64,000 nt of DNA from an uncultured Actinomyces sp. (GTDB lineage Bacteria > Actinomycetota > Actinomycetes > Actinomycetales > Actinomycetaceae): positions 186,001 through 250,000 of the forward strand of contig CALLSD010000048.1 of NCBI GenBank assembly GCA_938014245.1, read 5' to 3'. The notes below the pieces were generated by a model, which saw nothing but the letters and a program-made list of their open reading frames with translations, did not search any database and was not told where the DNA came from. Below, piece by piece: positions 43,339 to 52,605 of the stretch. The translations under genes and the position numbers were made by a program. The stretch's first letter is position 1, and each line of letters opens with the position of its first letter.

Positions 43339-43358
43339 CAGAGTCGTTTATAGACTTT

Positions 43359-43389
43359 AGTGGCCGGGACCTGATAGGTCCCGGCCACT
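43359..43389. terminator. terminator between rpoD and ybjN genes
   Basis: A perfect 14-bp stem, AGTGGCCGGGACCT (43359-43372) with AGGTCCCGGCCACT (43376-43389), and a 3-nt loop; it serves convergent genes. Confidence 0.85.
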
Positions 43390-43417
43390 TAAGTATCGCT
43401 ACGTGCGGAAAAGACGA

Positions 43418-43882
43418 TCAGTCGTCCTCTTCCTTCTCGATGCCCAGCGTCTCACGAATGTGATCGTAGAGAGAAAGCTGAGTGGCGATCGAGCAGTTGA
43501 TCTGCTGAAGCAGCTGGGCGTCGGTTGCTCCATGCTCGTAATCGACATTGACCTCTGTCATCACGCGCAGGGTGCCATCGTCGGTGGGGGCGTAGAAGGC
43601 CTTCGGCCAGATGCGATCGCGGTGCCAGTCTTCGATAACTCCGTTGAGCTCTGCTTCTTGTTCCATGGGAACTTCTTCTGCCATGCGCGAAGTTACGGAC
43701 AGGATTTCACTCATCTGTCCCATGAAGAGGAAGAAGAACGGTGCGCCGTCCCAGCGGCCGCATACGTCATCGTCATCATCGCGACCGTAGTACCAGCCCT
43801 GGCCATCGAAAATCTTCTCGATGCGCTCTTTTGAAATGGGGCGTACGGAATCGCCAGATTCACTGCTGCTGAACCAACCCAT
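43418..43882 (-). CDS. YbjN domain-containing protein
   Basis: A 154-residue protein with the YbjN (type III secretion chaperone-like) fold. It starts MGWFS, has RIEKIFDGQGWYYGRDDDDDVCGRWDG at 20-46, and an FFFLFMG strand. A DYEHGATDAQLLQQINCSI segment is shared with its neighbour at 43901, so the two arose by duplication. Function is unknown; related actinobacterial proteins may be secretion or stress chaperones. Confidence 0.8.
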   Translation of the reverse strand: MGWFSSSESGDSVRPISKERIEKIFDGQGWYYGRDDDDDVCGRWDGAPFFFLFMGQMSEILSVTSRMAEEVPMEQEAELNGVIEDWHRDRIWPKAFYAPTDDGTLRVMTEVNVDYEHGATDAQLLQQINCSIATQLSLYDHIRETLGIEKEEDD

Positions 43883-43900
43883 ATTGACGTCTCCTTTGTG

Positions 43901-44356
43901 TCACATTCCCAGAGCTGTGCCCAGCTCACGGTAGAACTCGGAAGCGGTTCCAAGAGCACAGCTGACCTGCTGGTTGATCTGTGCGTCGGTTGCGCCATGT
44001 TCCCAATCGATTGAATTTTCGCAGAAGATGCGGACTGCGCCTTCGTCGTTAATGCGGTGGTATGCCTTCGGCCACAGCTTCGTGCGGTGCCATTCACGGA
44101 TGAAAGCGCGCGCTTCTTCGAGCTTCTCCATGGGGACCGAGAGGTGCCACAGGGACTGAATGTGAAGGATTTCCTTGTTTTCGCCTCGGAGCATGAAGTA
44201 GAACTGGTCGTCGTCCCACGTGCCGCCAAGGTCACCATCGGAATCTACGAAGTAGTGCCACCCGCGTTCTTTAAAGAGGTCAATCAGGCGTTCCTGGCTG
44301 ATCGGTGGGGTGAGCGGGGCCTCCTCGGCCGGCTTTGGTCGTGAAAACAGACCCAT
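43901..44356 (-). CDS. YbjN domain-containing protein (paralogue)
   Basis: 151 residues. Shares with the gene at 43418 the MGxFS start, the RLIDLFKERGWHYFVDSDGDLGGTWDD region, the WHRTKLWPKAYHRINDEGAVRI core and the DWEHGATDAQINQQVSCAL region. First of the tandem pair; Shine-Dalgarno is present (AAGGAGG). Cytosolic, role unknown. Confidence 0.8.
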   Translation of the reverse strand: MGLFSRPKPAEEAPLTPPISQERLIDLFKERGWHYFVDSDGDLGGTWDDDQFYFMLRGENKEILHIQSLWHLSVPMEKLEEARAFIREWHRTKLWPKAYHRINDEGAVRIFCENSIDWEHGATDAQINQQVSCALGTASEFYRELGTALGM

Positions 44357-44415
44357 GTTTGTTTCCTCCTTGGAAGGGATTGTCGTTCCAATGATAGGGG
44401 ATAGACCCTAGAAAG

Positions 44416-44637
44416 TCAGGATCCTGGTGTGAAGTAATTGCGCTCATCAATAATGTCGAGGGCCTTCGGGGCAATTGCATCGAGATGCTGATTGGCATGA
44501 TGCGCGCAGAAGTTTAGTGTTCCCGTAGCAAGAGTGACTCGCACCCACGCGCGTGCTCCGCACTGATCACAACGATCTTGAGCGGTCAAAATCGGGGGGA
44601 GTGTCTGTCGTGCATTCTCAGTAGTTACGGTATCCAT
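44416..44637 (-). CDS. DUF7455 family small zinc-binding protein
   Basis: 73 residues. A CxxC (DRCDQCGARAWVRV) and CxHH (NFCAHHANQH) pattern forms a probable zinc-ribbon-like site. The family is actinobacterial and often lies beside the type II topoisomerase B-subunit gene, as here (divergent from 44783). Function unknown. Confidence 0.85.
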   Translation of the reverse strand: MDTVTTENARQTLPPILTAQDRCDQCGARAWVRVTLATGTLNFCAHHANQHLDAIAPKALDIIDERNYFTPGS

Positions 44638-44782
44638 GCATCTATAAGATCACGTTAAAGCCGATCAAGAAGCGAAAAATGGCTTTTTCTGCCATTGGCC
44701 GAAAATCTGGAAACGGATCACAATTTGTCGATTCCGGTGCGTGAGCGCCTGAGTTGGCTGATGCTCTTCGTACACTGTCTGG

Positions 44783-46891
44783 GTGAGTGAAACCCAAGCC
44801 TCAGACTACTCCGCGCGGCATCTATCGGTTCTCGAAGGACTCGAGGCCGTTCGTAAACGCCCCGGCATGTACATTGGTTCGACCGACCACCGTGGGCTCA
44901 TGCATTGCCTGTGGGAGATTATTGATAATGCGGTCGACGAGGCCTTGGAAGGATTCTGCGACACGATTGATGTGCGCCTGCATCCTGACCACTCAGCTTC
45001 GGTTGCTGATAATGGTCGTGGTATTCCCGTAGATGATGTCCCCGGAGTTGGCCTTTCGGGAGTGGAAGTCGTCTTCACCAAGCTTCATGCGGGTGGAAAG
45101 TTCGGAAACGGCTCCTATGCTGCCTCGGGCGGTCTCCACGGTGTCGGTGCCTCTGTTGTGAATGCTCTTTCGGCGCGAATGGACGTCGAGGTCGACCGTG
45201 GTGGTAAGACTTGGCAGATGTGTTTCAGGCGAGGAGAGCCCGGCGAATTCGATGATTCTCGTCAGCGCACGCCGAATTCTCCCTTCCAAGCTTTCACCGA
45301 TGAGTCTCGACTGAAGACGATCGCTAAAGTCTCGAAGAAAAAGACGGGTACCAGAGTTCGTTTTTGGGCGGACTATCAGATCTTCCCTTCGGATGAAGGC
45401 TTTACCTGGGACACTCTTCTTGCCCGGGCCCGTCAGACGGCTTTCTTGGTTCCTGGTCTGACGATCAATTGCTTCGATGAGCGCGGTGAAGAAACGATTC
45501 ACGAATCATTCCGTTTCGACGGAGGTGTTGTTGATTTCGTTGATTGGCTTGCTAGTGATGGCCCTGTGACGGATACCTGGCACATTCAAGGCGAAGGCAC
45601 CTTTACGGAAACGGTGCAAGCTTTGGATCCTGAGAGCGGTCATTTAAAGGCTGTCGAAACCGAACGCACATGTGAAGTTGACTGTGCATTGCGATGGGGG
45701 ATTGGTTACGAGGCGCAGCTTCAATCCTTCGTCAATATCATTGCAACGCCTAAGGGGGGAACGCACGTTGCGGGCTTTGAACAAGCCGTTTTGAAGGTGC
45801 TTCGTGCCCAGGTCGATAAGAATGCGCGCAAACTGAAAGTTTCGGCTAAGGACGGTCGTCCTGAGAAAGACGACGTATTAGCTGGTTTGACCGCGGTTGT
45901 CACTGTTCGTTTCCCCGAACCTCAGTTTGAGGGGCAAACAAAGGAAATTTTGGGGACGCCGCAGATTCGTTCAGTTGTTGCCCGCGTGGTCGGCGACTGG
46001 CTCGAGGCGAAATTTGCTTCCTCCAAGCGCGATGATAAGCAGCAAACCAGCGCACTTTTGGACAAAGTCGTTGGAGAAATGAAAGCGCGTGTCTCTGCGC
46101 GCATTCACAAAGAAATTTCCCGTCGTAAAAACGCCTTGGAGACTTCTTCTCTTCCTGCAAAACTTGCAGATTGCCGAGCAGAAGATGTCGAACAGACCGA
46201 GCTCTTTATCGTCGAGGGTGACTCGGCGCTTGGAACCGCAAAGGCAGCGCGTAATTCACAGTACCAGGCGCTGTTCCCGATTCGAGGGAAGATCCTCAAT
46301 GTTCAGAAGGCCTCGACTGCCGATATGCTCGCTAATGCTGAATGCGCGAACATTATTCAGGTGATCGGCGCCGGTTCTGGACGTACCTTCGATCTTGAAC
46401 AGGCTCGCTACGGCAAAGTCATTTTGATGACTGACGCGGACGTTGATGGAGCGCATATTCGTACGCTGCTCCTGACACTCTTCTTCCGCTATATGCGTCC
46501 AATGGTCGAAGCAGGACGAGTTTATGCGGCCGTTCCTCCTCTACACCGGATTGAAGTGGCTGGAAAGGGGCGAAAAGGACGGGAGTTCATCTATACGTAT
46601 TCTGAAGATGAACTCCATCGCCAGCTTGCTGCTTTGCGGAAAGCGGGACGCAGTTGGAAAGAGCCGATCCAACGCTACAAAGGCCTCGGCGAAATGGATG
46701 CCGATCAGTTGGCCGAAACGACAATGGACCGTGCGCATCGCTCGCTCAGGCGCATCACACTCAAAGATGAGGAAGCTCTTCGTCGCGCCGAGGACGTCTT
46801 TGAACTTCTCATGGGGCAAGTCGTTGGTCCTCGTCGTGATTTTATTGTCGAAGAGGCTGCGGGTATCGATCGTGACCGTATTGATGCCTAG
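44783..46891 (+). CDS. parE: type IIA DNA topoisomerase subunit B (ParE-like)
   Basis: 702 residues. GHKL ATPase: EIIDNAVDEAL, DNGRGIPVD and GGLHGVGASVVNALS; transducer domain; TOPRIM domain with FIVEGDSALGTAKAARNSQYQALFPIRGKILN and DADVDGAHIRTLLL. Works with an A subunit not in the window. Called ParE from its context next to DUF7455 and the SDHRG-type N-terminus; GyrB cannot be excluded without comparison. GTG 44783 lies 6 nt after TACACT, so the mRNA is probably leaderless. Confidence 0.9.
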   Translation: MSETQASDYSARHLSVLEGLEAVRKRPGMYIGSTDHRGLMHCLWEIIDNAVDEALEGFCDTIDVRLHPDHSASVADNGRGIPVDDVPGVGLSGVEVVFTKLHAGGKFGNGSYAASGGLHGVGASVVNALSARMDVEVDRGGKTWQMCFRRGEPGEFDDSRQRTPNSPFQAFTDESRLKTIAKVSKKKTGTRVRFWADYQIFPSDEGFTWDTLLARARQTAFLVPGLTINCFDERGEETIHESFRFDGGVVDFVDWLASDGPVTDTWHIQGEGTFTETVQALDPESGHLKAVETERTCEVDCALRWGIGYEAQLQSFVNIIATPKGGTHVAGFEQAVLKVLRAQVDKNARKLKVSAKDGRPEKDDVLAGLTAVVTVRFPEPQFEGQTKEILGTPQIRSVVARVVGDWLEAKFASSKRDDKQQTSALLDKVVGEMKARVSARIHKEISRRKNALETSSLPAKLADCRAEDVEQTELFIVEGDSALGTAKAARNSQYQALFPIRGKILNVQKASTADMLANAECANIIQVIGAGSGRTFDLEQARYGKVILMTDADVDGAHIRTLLLTLFFRYMRPMVEAGRVYAAVPPLHRIEVAGKGRKGREFIYTYSEDELHRQLAALRKAGRSWKEPIQRYKGLGEMDADQLAETTMDRAHRSLRRITLKDEEALRRAEDVFELLMGQVVGPRRDFIVEEAAGIDRDRIDA

Positions 46892-46949
46892 GCGTTGCGC
46901 ATAGATATTAACTAGGACTGAGGACCCGCTTTCCCGTAGAATATTCCCT

Positions 46950-47969
46950 ATGAATGGACTTGCGGAGCGTTTAAAGCCGCCCGAGGTAGTCTCTTTCCCA
47001 GGTTCTCACCTCGGTTTGCGGTGGCGGCCTTTGATCCCATCGGATCTAGGTGCGGTTGCCGATTTGATCCGCGAAGTTGAGAAAGAGGATGACGCGATCT
47101 TCCGGACATCCTCGCAGGAGATTGCGGACCTGGCATTGGGGCACCTTAAGGCTTCCCCTCTCGAGGTGATCGTGGGAATCGCCCAGGATCATGGCATTGT
47201 TGCGCTTGGGAGCGTGAAAGTGTTGACCGGGGTTACCGAGGCCGCGGTTGCGATCGTCAACGCTGTCATTCATCCTCTGTGGCGAGGCCGTGGAGTCGGT
47301 CGTTCTCTTCTTCACTGGCAAGATGGCCGTGCGCGCCAGATGCTTGTCGAATATTTTGGCGCGGAATCCACTTTGCAGGCTTCGATTGCCAACTGGGTTG
47401 ATGGGCACATGACGGATCGTCGACGTCTCTACATTGCTGCTGGTTTTTACGCTAAACACATGTTCCAAGTCATGTACCGAGATCTTGAAGGTTCAGAGCA
47501 TCTTGCTCCGGTCCCTGAGAATATAAAGATCTGCCCGATGAGTGAGGTTTCATTTTCTCAACTGCATCGGGTGCACTCAGAAGTTTTTAGCGATCACCCT
47601 CTGACTGAGGCTAGAGACTTCTGGTGGAACCGCGCGCTTGAAGACTATGAGGATCGCTGGTCCTTCGTTGCGCTTAGCGATGAGGGGCAGATTTGTGGGT
47701 ACTGTATGGCCGGTCGGTCTGCGGAAAGCTGGATTGCCCACGGGCGCCTCGAAGCTTATATCAACACCATCGGCGTCCCTGCAGACCACCGGGGGAAGGG
47801 TATTGCCTCGGCGCTGATTTCCGCTTCGACTCGCGCTGCTGCTCACGATGGGATGAACAGAATTGGGATCGATGCGGATCTGAAGAGTCCAACGCATGCT
47901 CAATCTGTTTATGAACATCTTGGATTTGTAAATGATCGCACCCGTGTCTTTTACAGTATTGATCAGTAG
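46950..47969 (+). CDS. double-GNAT N-acetyltransferase
   Basis: 339 residues made of two GNAT domains, like MshD. The acetyl-CoA loop is clear in the N-terminal domain (VIHPLWRGRGVGRSLL near 110) and the C-terminal domain (GVPADHRGKGIASALI near 277), with VYEHLGFV at the end. TAGAAT lies 7 nt before the ATG. It is followed 14 bp later by a second gene of the same plan. Mycothiol synthase activity cannot be assigned. Confidence 0.85.
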   Translation: MNGLAERLKPPEVVSFPGSHLGLRWRPLIPSDLGAVADLIREVEKEDDAIFRTSSQEIADLALGHLKASPLEVIVGIAQDHGIVALGSVKVLTGVTEAAVAIVNAVIHPLWRGRGVGRSLLHWQDGRARQMLVEYFGAESTLQASIANWVDGHMTDRRRLYIAAGFYAKHMFQVMYRDLEGSEHLAPVPENIKICPMSEVSFSQLHRVHSEVFSDHPLTEARDFWWNRALEDYEDRWSFVALSDEGQICGYCMAGRSAESWIAHGRLEAYINTIGVPADHRGKGIASALISASTRAAAHDGMNRIGIDADLKSPTHAQSVYEHLGFVNDRTRVFYSIDQ

Positions 47970-47983
47970 AAGTGCGGTACTGA

Positions 47984-49009
47984 ATGGTTTCATTTCAACT
48001 CGCAGGAAATCAGGACAGCATCCCGCCCTTTCCTCCGGAACATCACGGCATTACGTGGCGTCTTCTCACCGAGGACGATCTTCACGCACTCGGTGCACTA
48101 TTTGCGCGCATGGAGGCTCGCGATAACCCACCGTATCGCACAGCATTAGCTGAAGTTGCTGAAATGCTTTCTTCCTCCACTCAATGGAGAGGAATCGTTG
48201 GAATAGCAACGAAAGGAATGGCTTCGGGGCGGATGGTAGCCTTCGCCCAGACACGATTGCGTGCCTCTGGACGCATTGAATGTCTATGCCAAGGAGGAGT
48301 CGATCCTGATTTTCGTCGTATCGGGCTTGGGCGCGCCTTAGTTGACTGGCAAATTCTGTCAGCGAAGGCGATGCTTGAGCGCTATGAAGGAAACGGTGCC
48401 CGTGCGATTGTCAGCTATGTTGAAAACTGGCAAGACGATCTTGAAGGCGCACTGAAATCTCAAGGCTTCCATTGGGAACGCACATACTACGATCTGCGAG
48501 CGAAGCTGCGCCCTCTTCCTGTTATTCCTTCGCTTGGCTCGTATATTTCCATCGAGCAATGGAGCCCACAGTGGGACGAGGAATTGCGTCAGGCTGCAAA
48601 CTCCATAGCCCAGCAACAGGGCATCTCGGCCATGACTGAAGAGCAATGGACCATGGGACGAAGCTCCTTCGTGCCAGAATGGTCCTTCATTGCCGTTGAC
48701 CGGCGCTCCGATCGCCCCCGTATTGCGGGTTTCGTATTGTCGTCAAAGTATGAGCAAGATTGGGTCGCGCTCGGCTGGAAGGAAGGCTACATCGATCAGA
48801 TCGGGGTAGGGGATGAGTGGAGGACAAGTCGAGTCCTTGACGCTCTCGTCGCAACTTCGATGTCTGCCCAAGCGGAGGATGGTATGGCACATATTGCTAC
48901 CGGAATCGCGCAGGCAGAAGGCTCAGCGATGCTTTCAGTCTTTGAATACCTGGGATTTAGAGTCGTCGGTCAATCGCGATTGTATGCAATCGATGTTCCG
49001 GAGGCCTAA
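47984..49009 (+). CDS. double-GNAT N-acetyltransferase (paralogue)
   Basis: 341 residues, arranged as the upstream gene. The first domain has GGVDPDFRRIGLGRALVDW near 110 (Q/RxxGxG/A loop partly changed: RRIGLGRA). The second domain loop is degraded (GVGDEWRTSRVLDALVATS), so it may not bind acetyl-CoA. C-terminal VFEYLGFRVVG. It begins 14 bp after the first GNAT gene. Substrate unknown. Confidence 0.8.
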   Translation: MVSFQLAGNQDSIPPFPPEHHGITWRLLTEDDLHALGALFARMEARDNPPYRTALAEVAEMLSSSTQWRGIVGIATKGMASGRMVAFAQTRLRASGRIECLCQGGVDPDFRRIGLGRALVDWQILSAKAMLERYEGNGARAIVSYVENWQDDLEGALKSQGFHWERTYYDLRAKLRPLPVIPSLGSYISIEQWSPQWDEELRQAANSIAQQQGISAMTEEQWTMGRSSFVPEWSFIAVDRRSDRPRIAGFVLSSKYEQDWVALGWKEGYIDQIGVGDEWRTSRVLDALVATSMSAQAEDGMAHIATGIAQAEGSAMLSVFEYLGFRVVGQSRLYAIDVPEA

Positions 49010-49054
49010 GCTGTCGGGCTCGACCTCCGAAACATCATCAGCATCGATTTTTCC

Positions 49055-49831
49055 TTAGAGAACCTTAGAGAAAAATTCTCGCGTACGAGGGCTTTGAGGA
49101 CTGATAATTACTTGCTCTGGTGTTCCCTCTTCAACAACTGTTCCTCTATCCATAAAGACGACATGATCGGCGACCTCGCGCGCGAAGCCAACCTCATGGG
49201 TAACGACAACCATTGTCATTCCCGCCTGCGCGAGGTTTTGCATAACTGTCAGTACCTCGCCAACTAACTCGGGGTCGAGAGCTGAAGTCGGCTCATCGAA
49301 GAGCATGAGTTCCGGTTTCATCGCGAGTGCGCGAGCGATTGCCACGCGCTGTTGCTGGCCACCTGAGAGCTGCGAAGGATAATGGTTGAGCCGATCTCCT
49401 AAACCGACCAATTCCAAATATTCCTGTGCTTCTTCTCTTACTTCATTCCGGGGACGATCCAAGACGTGGATCGGGCCTTCCATCACGTTCTCTAGTGCAG
49501 TCATATGCGGGAAAAGGTTGAAGCGTTGGAACACCATGCCGATCTGCGAGCGTTGGGCAGCGACTTGCTGATCCGTCAGGTCGTAATAGACGCCGGTATT
49601 TGGATCCTTTCTGTAACCCAGAAGCTCACCATCAATCAGGATTTCCCCGGCAGATATCGTTTCCAACTGGTTTAAGCAACGAAGCAGAGTCGATTTACCT
49701 GATCCAGATGGCCCCATGATGACACAAACCTCTCCATTGGCAATATCGAGGTTGATTCCACGGAGGACATGGAGGTCACCAAAGAACTTGTGAACGCTGT
49801 CGATGTGGATAAGCGCGGTTTGGTCTGTCAT
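49055..49831 (-). CDS. polar amino-acid ABC transporter ATP-binding protein
   Basis: 258 residues: Walker [11 protein letters not shown]-loop [19 protein letters not shown], signature LSGGQQQR, Walker [14 protein letters not shown]-loop VVTHEV. GlnQ/HisP-type. ATG overlaps the permease stop by 4 bases. The three genes 51687-49055 form an importer operon. Confidence 0.93.
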   Translation of the reverse strand: MTDQTALIHIDSVHKFFGDLHVLRGINLDIANGEVCVIMGPSGSGKSTLLRCLNQLETISAGEILIDGELLGYRKDPNTGVYYDLTDQQVAAQRSQIGMVFQRFNLFPHMTALENVMEGPIHVLDRPRNEVREEAQEYLELVGLGDRLNHYPSQLSGGQQQRVAIARALAMKPELMLFDEPTSALDPELVGEVLTVMQNLAQAGMTMVVVTHEVGFAREVADHVVFMDRGTVVEEGTPEQVIISPQSPRTREFFSKVL

Positions 49832-50721
49832 GGGGTTACCTCAATGAAAGTCGTGTCTCCAGGTGATGTCGAGTCAAAGCCCTCACCAAAGTGACGCTCA
49901 ATGCGGCTCTGAATTCGCATGAGGATACTTGTGACGATCAGATACCAGATCGCAGCCGCGATGAGCAGAGGCACTGGTTGGAAAAGTTCTTGCCCTTTTT
50001 GGTTAGCCACGAAGGTCAATTCCAAGGTGTAAGGAATTGCGCTGACCAAAGAAGTCGTCTTGAGCATCGAGATAGTTTCATTCCCAATGGGAGGAACAAT
50101 CACGCGCATCGCCTGAGGCAAGATGATCCGACGGAAGATTTTCCCGCGATTCATCCCCAGCGCAGTCGCTGCTTCCCACTGCCCTTGATCGACTGAGAGG
50201 ATGCCGGCTCGAATAATCTCAGCGAGGTAGGCGCCTTCGTTGAGTCCAAGGCCGATGAATGCCATCCAGAAAGGAGTGAACCATGCGCGAGTTTCGAGGC
50301 TAAAACCTATTTCTGTTCCGGGGATTCCCAGAGTAATTGTCCGGTAGAGGGTCGGTAATAGAGACCAGAAGATCAACTGCGTGTAAATAGGTGTTCCACG
50401 GAAAAACCAGATGTAGGCAGAGGCCACTCCCCGTAAGACCGGGTTAATTGATTGGCGCATAACAGCCATGGTGATCGCTAGTGCCGTGCCCAAGGTCATG
50501 GACAAAATCGTTAGAACGATCGTCATGAACAGGCCTGTCATGATCATTTTTGAAAATAGCCACTTCCAGACAACATCCCACCTGAATTGCGGGTTTGTTA
50601 CGAGAATATAGGCCAGCCCCAGCGCCATTAATCCCACGATGATGGCGCTAACCCAGCGGCCTAGGTGAAAAACCGGCTTTGACTGAATGAGTGTGACGCC
50701 GTCTTTGGTCTGTATAGACAT
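49828..50721 (-). CDS. polar amino-acid ABC transporter permease
   Basis: 297 residues with about five to six helices and the HisM/GlnP EAA loop ([33 protein letters not shown] in two parts). N-terminal ~30 residues are cytoplasmic. One permease gene implies a homodimer. Co-transcribed with the binding protein upstream and the ATPase downstream. Confidence 0.92.
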   Translation of the reverse strand: MSIQTKDGVTLIQSKPVFHLGRWVSAIIVGLMALGLAYILVTNPQFRWDVVWKWLFSKMIMTGLFMTIVLTILSMTLGTALAITMAVMRQSINPVLRGVASAYIWFFRGTPIYTQLIFWSLLPTLYRTITLGIPGTEIGFSLETRAWFTPFWMAFIGLGLNEGAYLAEIIRAGILSVDQGQWEAATALGMNRGKIFRRIILPQAMRVIVPPIGNETISMLKTTSLVSAIPYTLELTFVANQKGQELFQPVPLLIAAAIWYLIVTSILMRIQSRIERHFGEGFDSTSPGDTTFIEVTP

Positions 50722-50754
50722 GTGTGATTACCTCGAGCTTGATGAAGGTGACGC

Positions 50755-51687
50755 TCAGACCTGCGGATTGATCTGGGCAGTTTTGAGTGCTCCTTGGTTT
50801 GCCCCGTAGGTCGATAGGATCTTTTCAACGTAACCGTTATCCATCAGGTACTGGACGGCCGCCTGAATCGCCTTTGTGAGCTGTTCGTTATCTTTGGAAA
50901 CGATGATCCCCTGTGGCGCTGATTCAACAACATCACCAACCTGTTCCAAGGATCCTTCTGAACGCTCGATGGTGTAGCCAATAACGGGGGAGTCTGCGAG
51001 AGTCGCATCGTATTGTCCGCTCGCCACGCGGACAGCAATATCAGTCTGAAGGTCGTGAGGCATGATTGTTACGGCCTTTTCACCTTTATCGGTGCACTCC
51101 TTGGACAGCTGGGTGATGTAGTCAAATTGGAAGGTGCCGTTTTGGACTCCAACAGTTGTTCCGCATACATGCGTGGGATCAAAGTGCTTGGGGTTTCCTT
51201 TTGCAACAGCGAATGCCGTCCCTGTTTCAATGAAGCTGATCATGTTAACTTCCTTTTCACGATCAGCGGTAATGGTGAAACCTGAAATGCCGACATCAAA
51301 CTTTGATCCCAGCGAGGGAATGATCGTGGCGAACTCTGCGTGTTCAGTGGTTGCGCCCTTGAGGCCCATAACGTGGGCGATGGCATCGGCCATATTCACG
51401 TCATACCCAGTGGGTGTTTTCCCATCGGATTTGAAGAACTCTGCGGGCGCGTAGTCGATCGATGCGCCGTTCTTCAAGGTGCCAGCTTTCTTGACTGATT
51501 CGGGAACCAAGGCCTCGATTTCTGGAACGGCCTGGATTGATGAAGTGTCGAAGCTCAGGTCACTGCTTGTCTGCGAGCTTGATGAGGTGCCTGCGGCAGC
51601 TGGCTTTTCATCGGGATTTGAACAAGCGGTAATGCTCAGTGCGCTTAGGGCTAGGACGGATGGAATTGCAATAATCTTTGTCTTCAT
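50755..51687 (-). CDS. amino-acid ABC transporter substrate-binding lipoprotein
   Basis: 310 residues. Signal peptide and lipobox LSALSITAC near residue 22, then a Ser/Thr-rich spacer and a bacterial SBP_bac_3 domain: SIDYAPAEFFKSDGKTPTGYDVNMADAIAHVMG and DVGISGFTITADREKEV. Shine-Dalgarno CAGGAGAG. First gene of the importer operon; the bound amino acid is not obvious. Confidence 0.92.
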   Translation of the reverse strand: MKTKIIAIPSVLALSALSITACSNPDEKPAAAGTSSSSQTSSDLSFDTSSIQAVPEIEALVPESVKKAGTLKNGASIDYAPAEFFKSDGKTPTGYDVNMADAIAHVMGLKGATTEHAEFATIIPSLGSKFDVGISGFTITADREKEVNMISFIETGTAFAVAKGNPKHFDPTHVCGTTVGVQNGTFQFDYITQLSKECTDKGEKAVTIMPHDLQTDIAVRVASGQYDATLADSPVIGYTIERSEGSLEQVGDVVESAPQGIIVSKDNEQLTKAIQAAVQYLMDNGYVEKILSTYGANQGALKTAQINPQV

Positions 51688-51729
51688 GATGTCTCTCCTG
51701 AACGTCTAATGCAATAACCATACATTAGA

Positions 51730-51744
51730 ATGCATATTATGCAT
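51730..51744. promoter_or_regulatory. palindrome in the promoter region of the amino-acid ABC operon
   Basis: ATGCAT repeated around a 3-bp spacer (51730-51735 and 51739-51744), itself palindromic, lies about 45 bp upstream of the binding-protein start and overlaps an AT-rich -10-like segment. A regulator site is likely but unnamed. Confidence 0.4.
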
Positions 51745-51776
51745 AACGTGTTGGGGTGACATCGACAACAAAAGTA

Positions 51777-51807
51777 AAGGCCTGCAAACCGGTGGTCTGC
51801 AGGCCTT
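51777..51807 (-). terminator. terminator of the DUF4191 gene
   Basis: AAGGCCTGCA (51777-51786) pairs with TGCAGGCCTT (51798-51807), extended by ACC/GGT inside the loop. On the minus strand it is followed by a T-rich stretch (TTTACTTTTG). Confidence 0.7.
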
Positions 51808-51814
51808 AGCGTGT

Positions 51815-52510
51815 TTAACGTCCTCGTAATGCGCGTCGATTGGGGCGAGCCCGAGCGGGATCAATTCCCTTAGGAATCGGGGCTGAACGCCTGTCGAGAG
51901 CGCTCAAACGCTGATTAACCAAGGGGACTTCGTCGCGCGTCAGATTCTTCTTGAGTTTACGAAGTTCGCGAAGCAGATTGGCGAGGCGCACCTGGCCTTT
52001 ACCGGTACCTACCTGGATTGTCGTAATGGCGACATTACGCATGAGGCGCTGCGCCTTCTTGCGTTCTTGCTCGAGAAGGGGACGGACTCGAGAACTTGGG
52101 CCTTCTGAGATAAGAACAATTCCGGGGCGTCCGACGAGGCGCCAGACAAGGTCCTGCTCGGCATTAGCAGCAATCGGCTGCTCATTGACAATCCAACCAT
52201 TGCGAATACGGCTAATAGCGACATATACCTGGCCAACACGTCCTTCGACTTGTGCATAGGTTGCGCGGTCGGTCAGGTTAGACAGAATGAATGTCGCAAT
52301 GAGAACGCCGATTAAGAAGCCCAGGAAAGTAAGCGAGAACCAGCCTGAATGTGTCAGGGCGGCTGCAAGCACGCCCAATGCGGTTGCAACCACAACAACA
52401 CCGGCCATGAGCCATCCGACCCACGGGTAGGTTCGTTGACAAATACGGAAGGCGTCCATCAAGTTGTGATAAAAACGCCGTTTCTTCTGAGGTGTACTTT
52501 TCTCGCTCAT
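51815..52510 (-). CDS. DUF4191 family membrane protein
   Basis: 231 residues. Basic N-terminus (KKRRFYHNLMDAFRICQRTYPWVGW), two membrane helices (about 32-52 and 57-78), then a ~120-residue cytoplasmic domain with a basic C-terminus. Family is actinobacterial (Rv2219-like) and typically lies near the lipoate/2-oxoacid dehydrogenase genes, as here. Function unknown. Confidence 0.85.
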   Translation of the reverse strand: MSEKSTPQKKRRFYHNLMDAFRICQRTYPWVGWLMAGVVVVATALGVLAAALTHSGWFSLTFLGFLIGVLIATFILSNLTDRATYAQVEGRVGQVYVAISRIRNGWIVNEQPIAANAEQDLVWRLVGRPGIVLISEGPSSRVRPLLEQERKKAQRLMRNVAITTIQVGTGKGQVRLANLLRELRKLKKNLTRDEVPLVNQRLSALDRRSAPIPKGIDPARARPNRRALRGR

Positions 52511-52556
52511 AACAGCTCCAATGTTAGCGGGTTTTTCTCACTCAAAGGAATACAAA

Positions 52557-52593
52557 AGGGGGTGTGAAGCTCGTTGTGAGCTTCACACCCCCT
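52557..52593 (-). terminator. terminator of the YagU-like gene
   Basis: A perfect 16-bp stem, AGGGGGTGTGAAGCTC (52557-52572) with GAGCTTCACACCCCCT (52578-52593), a 5-nt loop and TTTTG following on the minus strand. Confidence 0.85.
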
Positions 52594-52605
52594 CAAACGT
52601 GATGA

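Noticed and set aside
48999..49029. CGGAGG/CCTCCG inverted repeat between the GNAT and ABC genes
   Set aside because: Only 6 bp with a long loop and no T tract; too weak to call a terminator.
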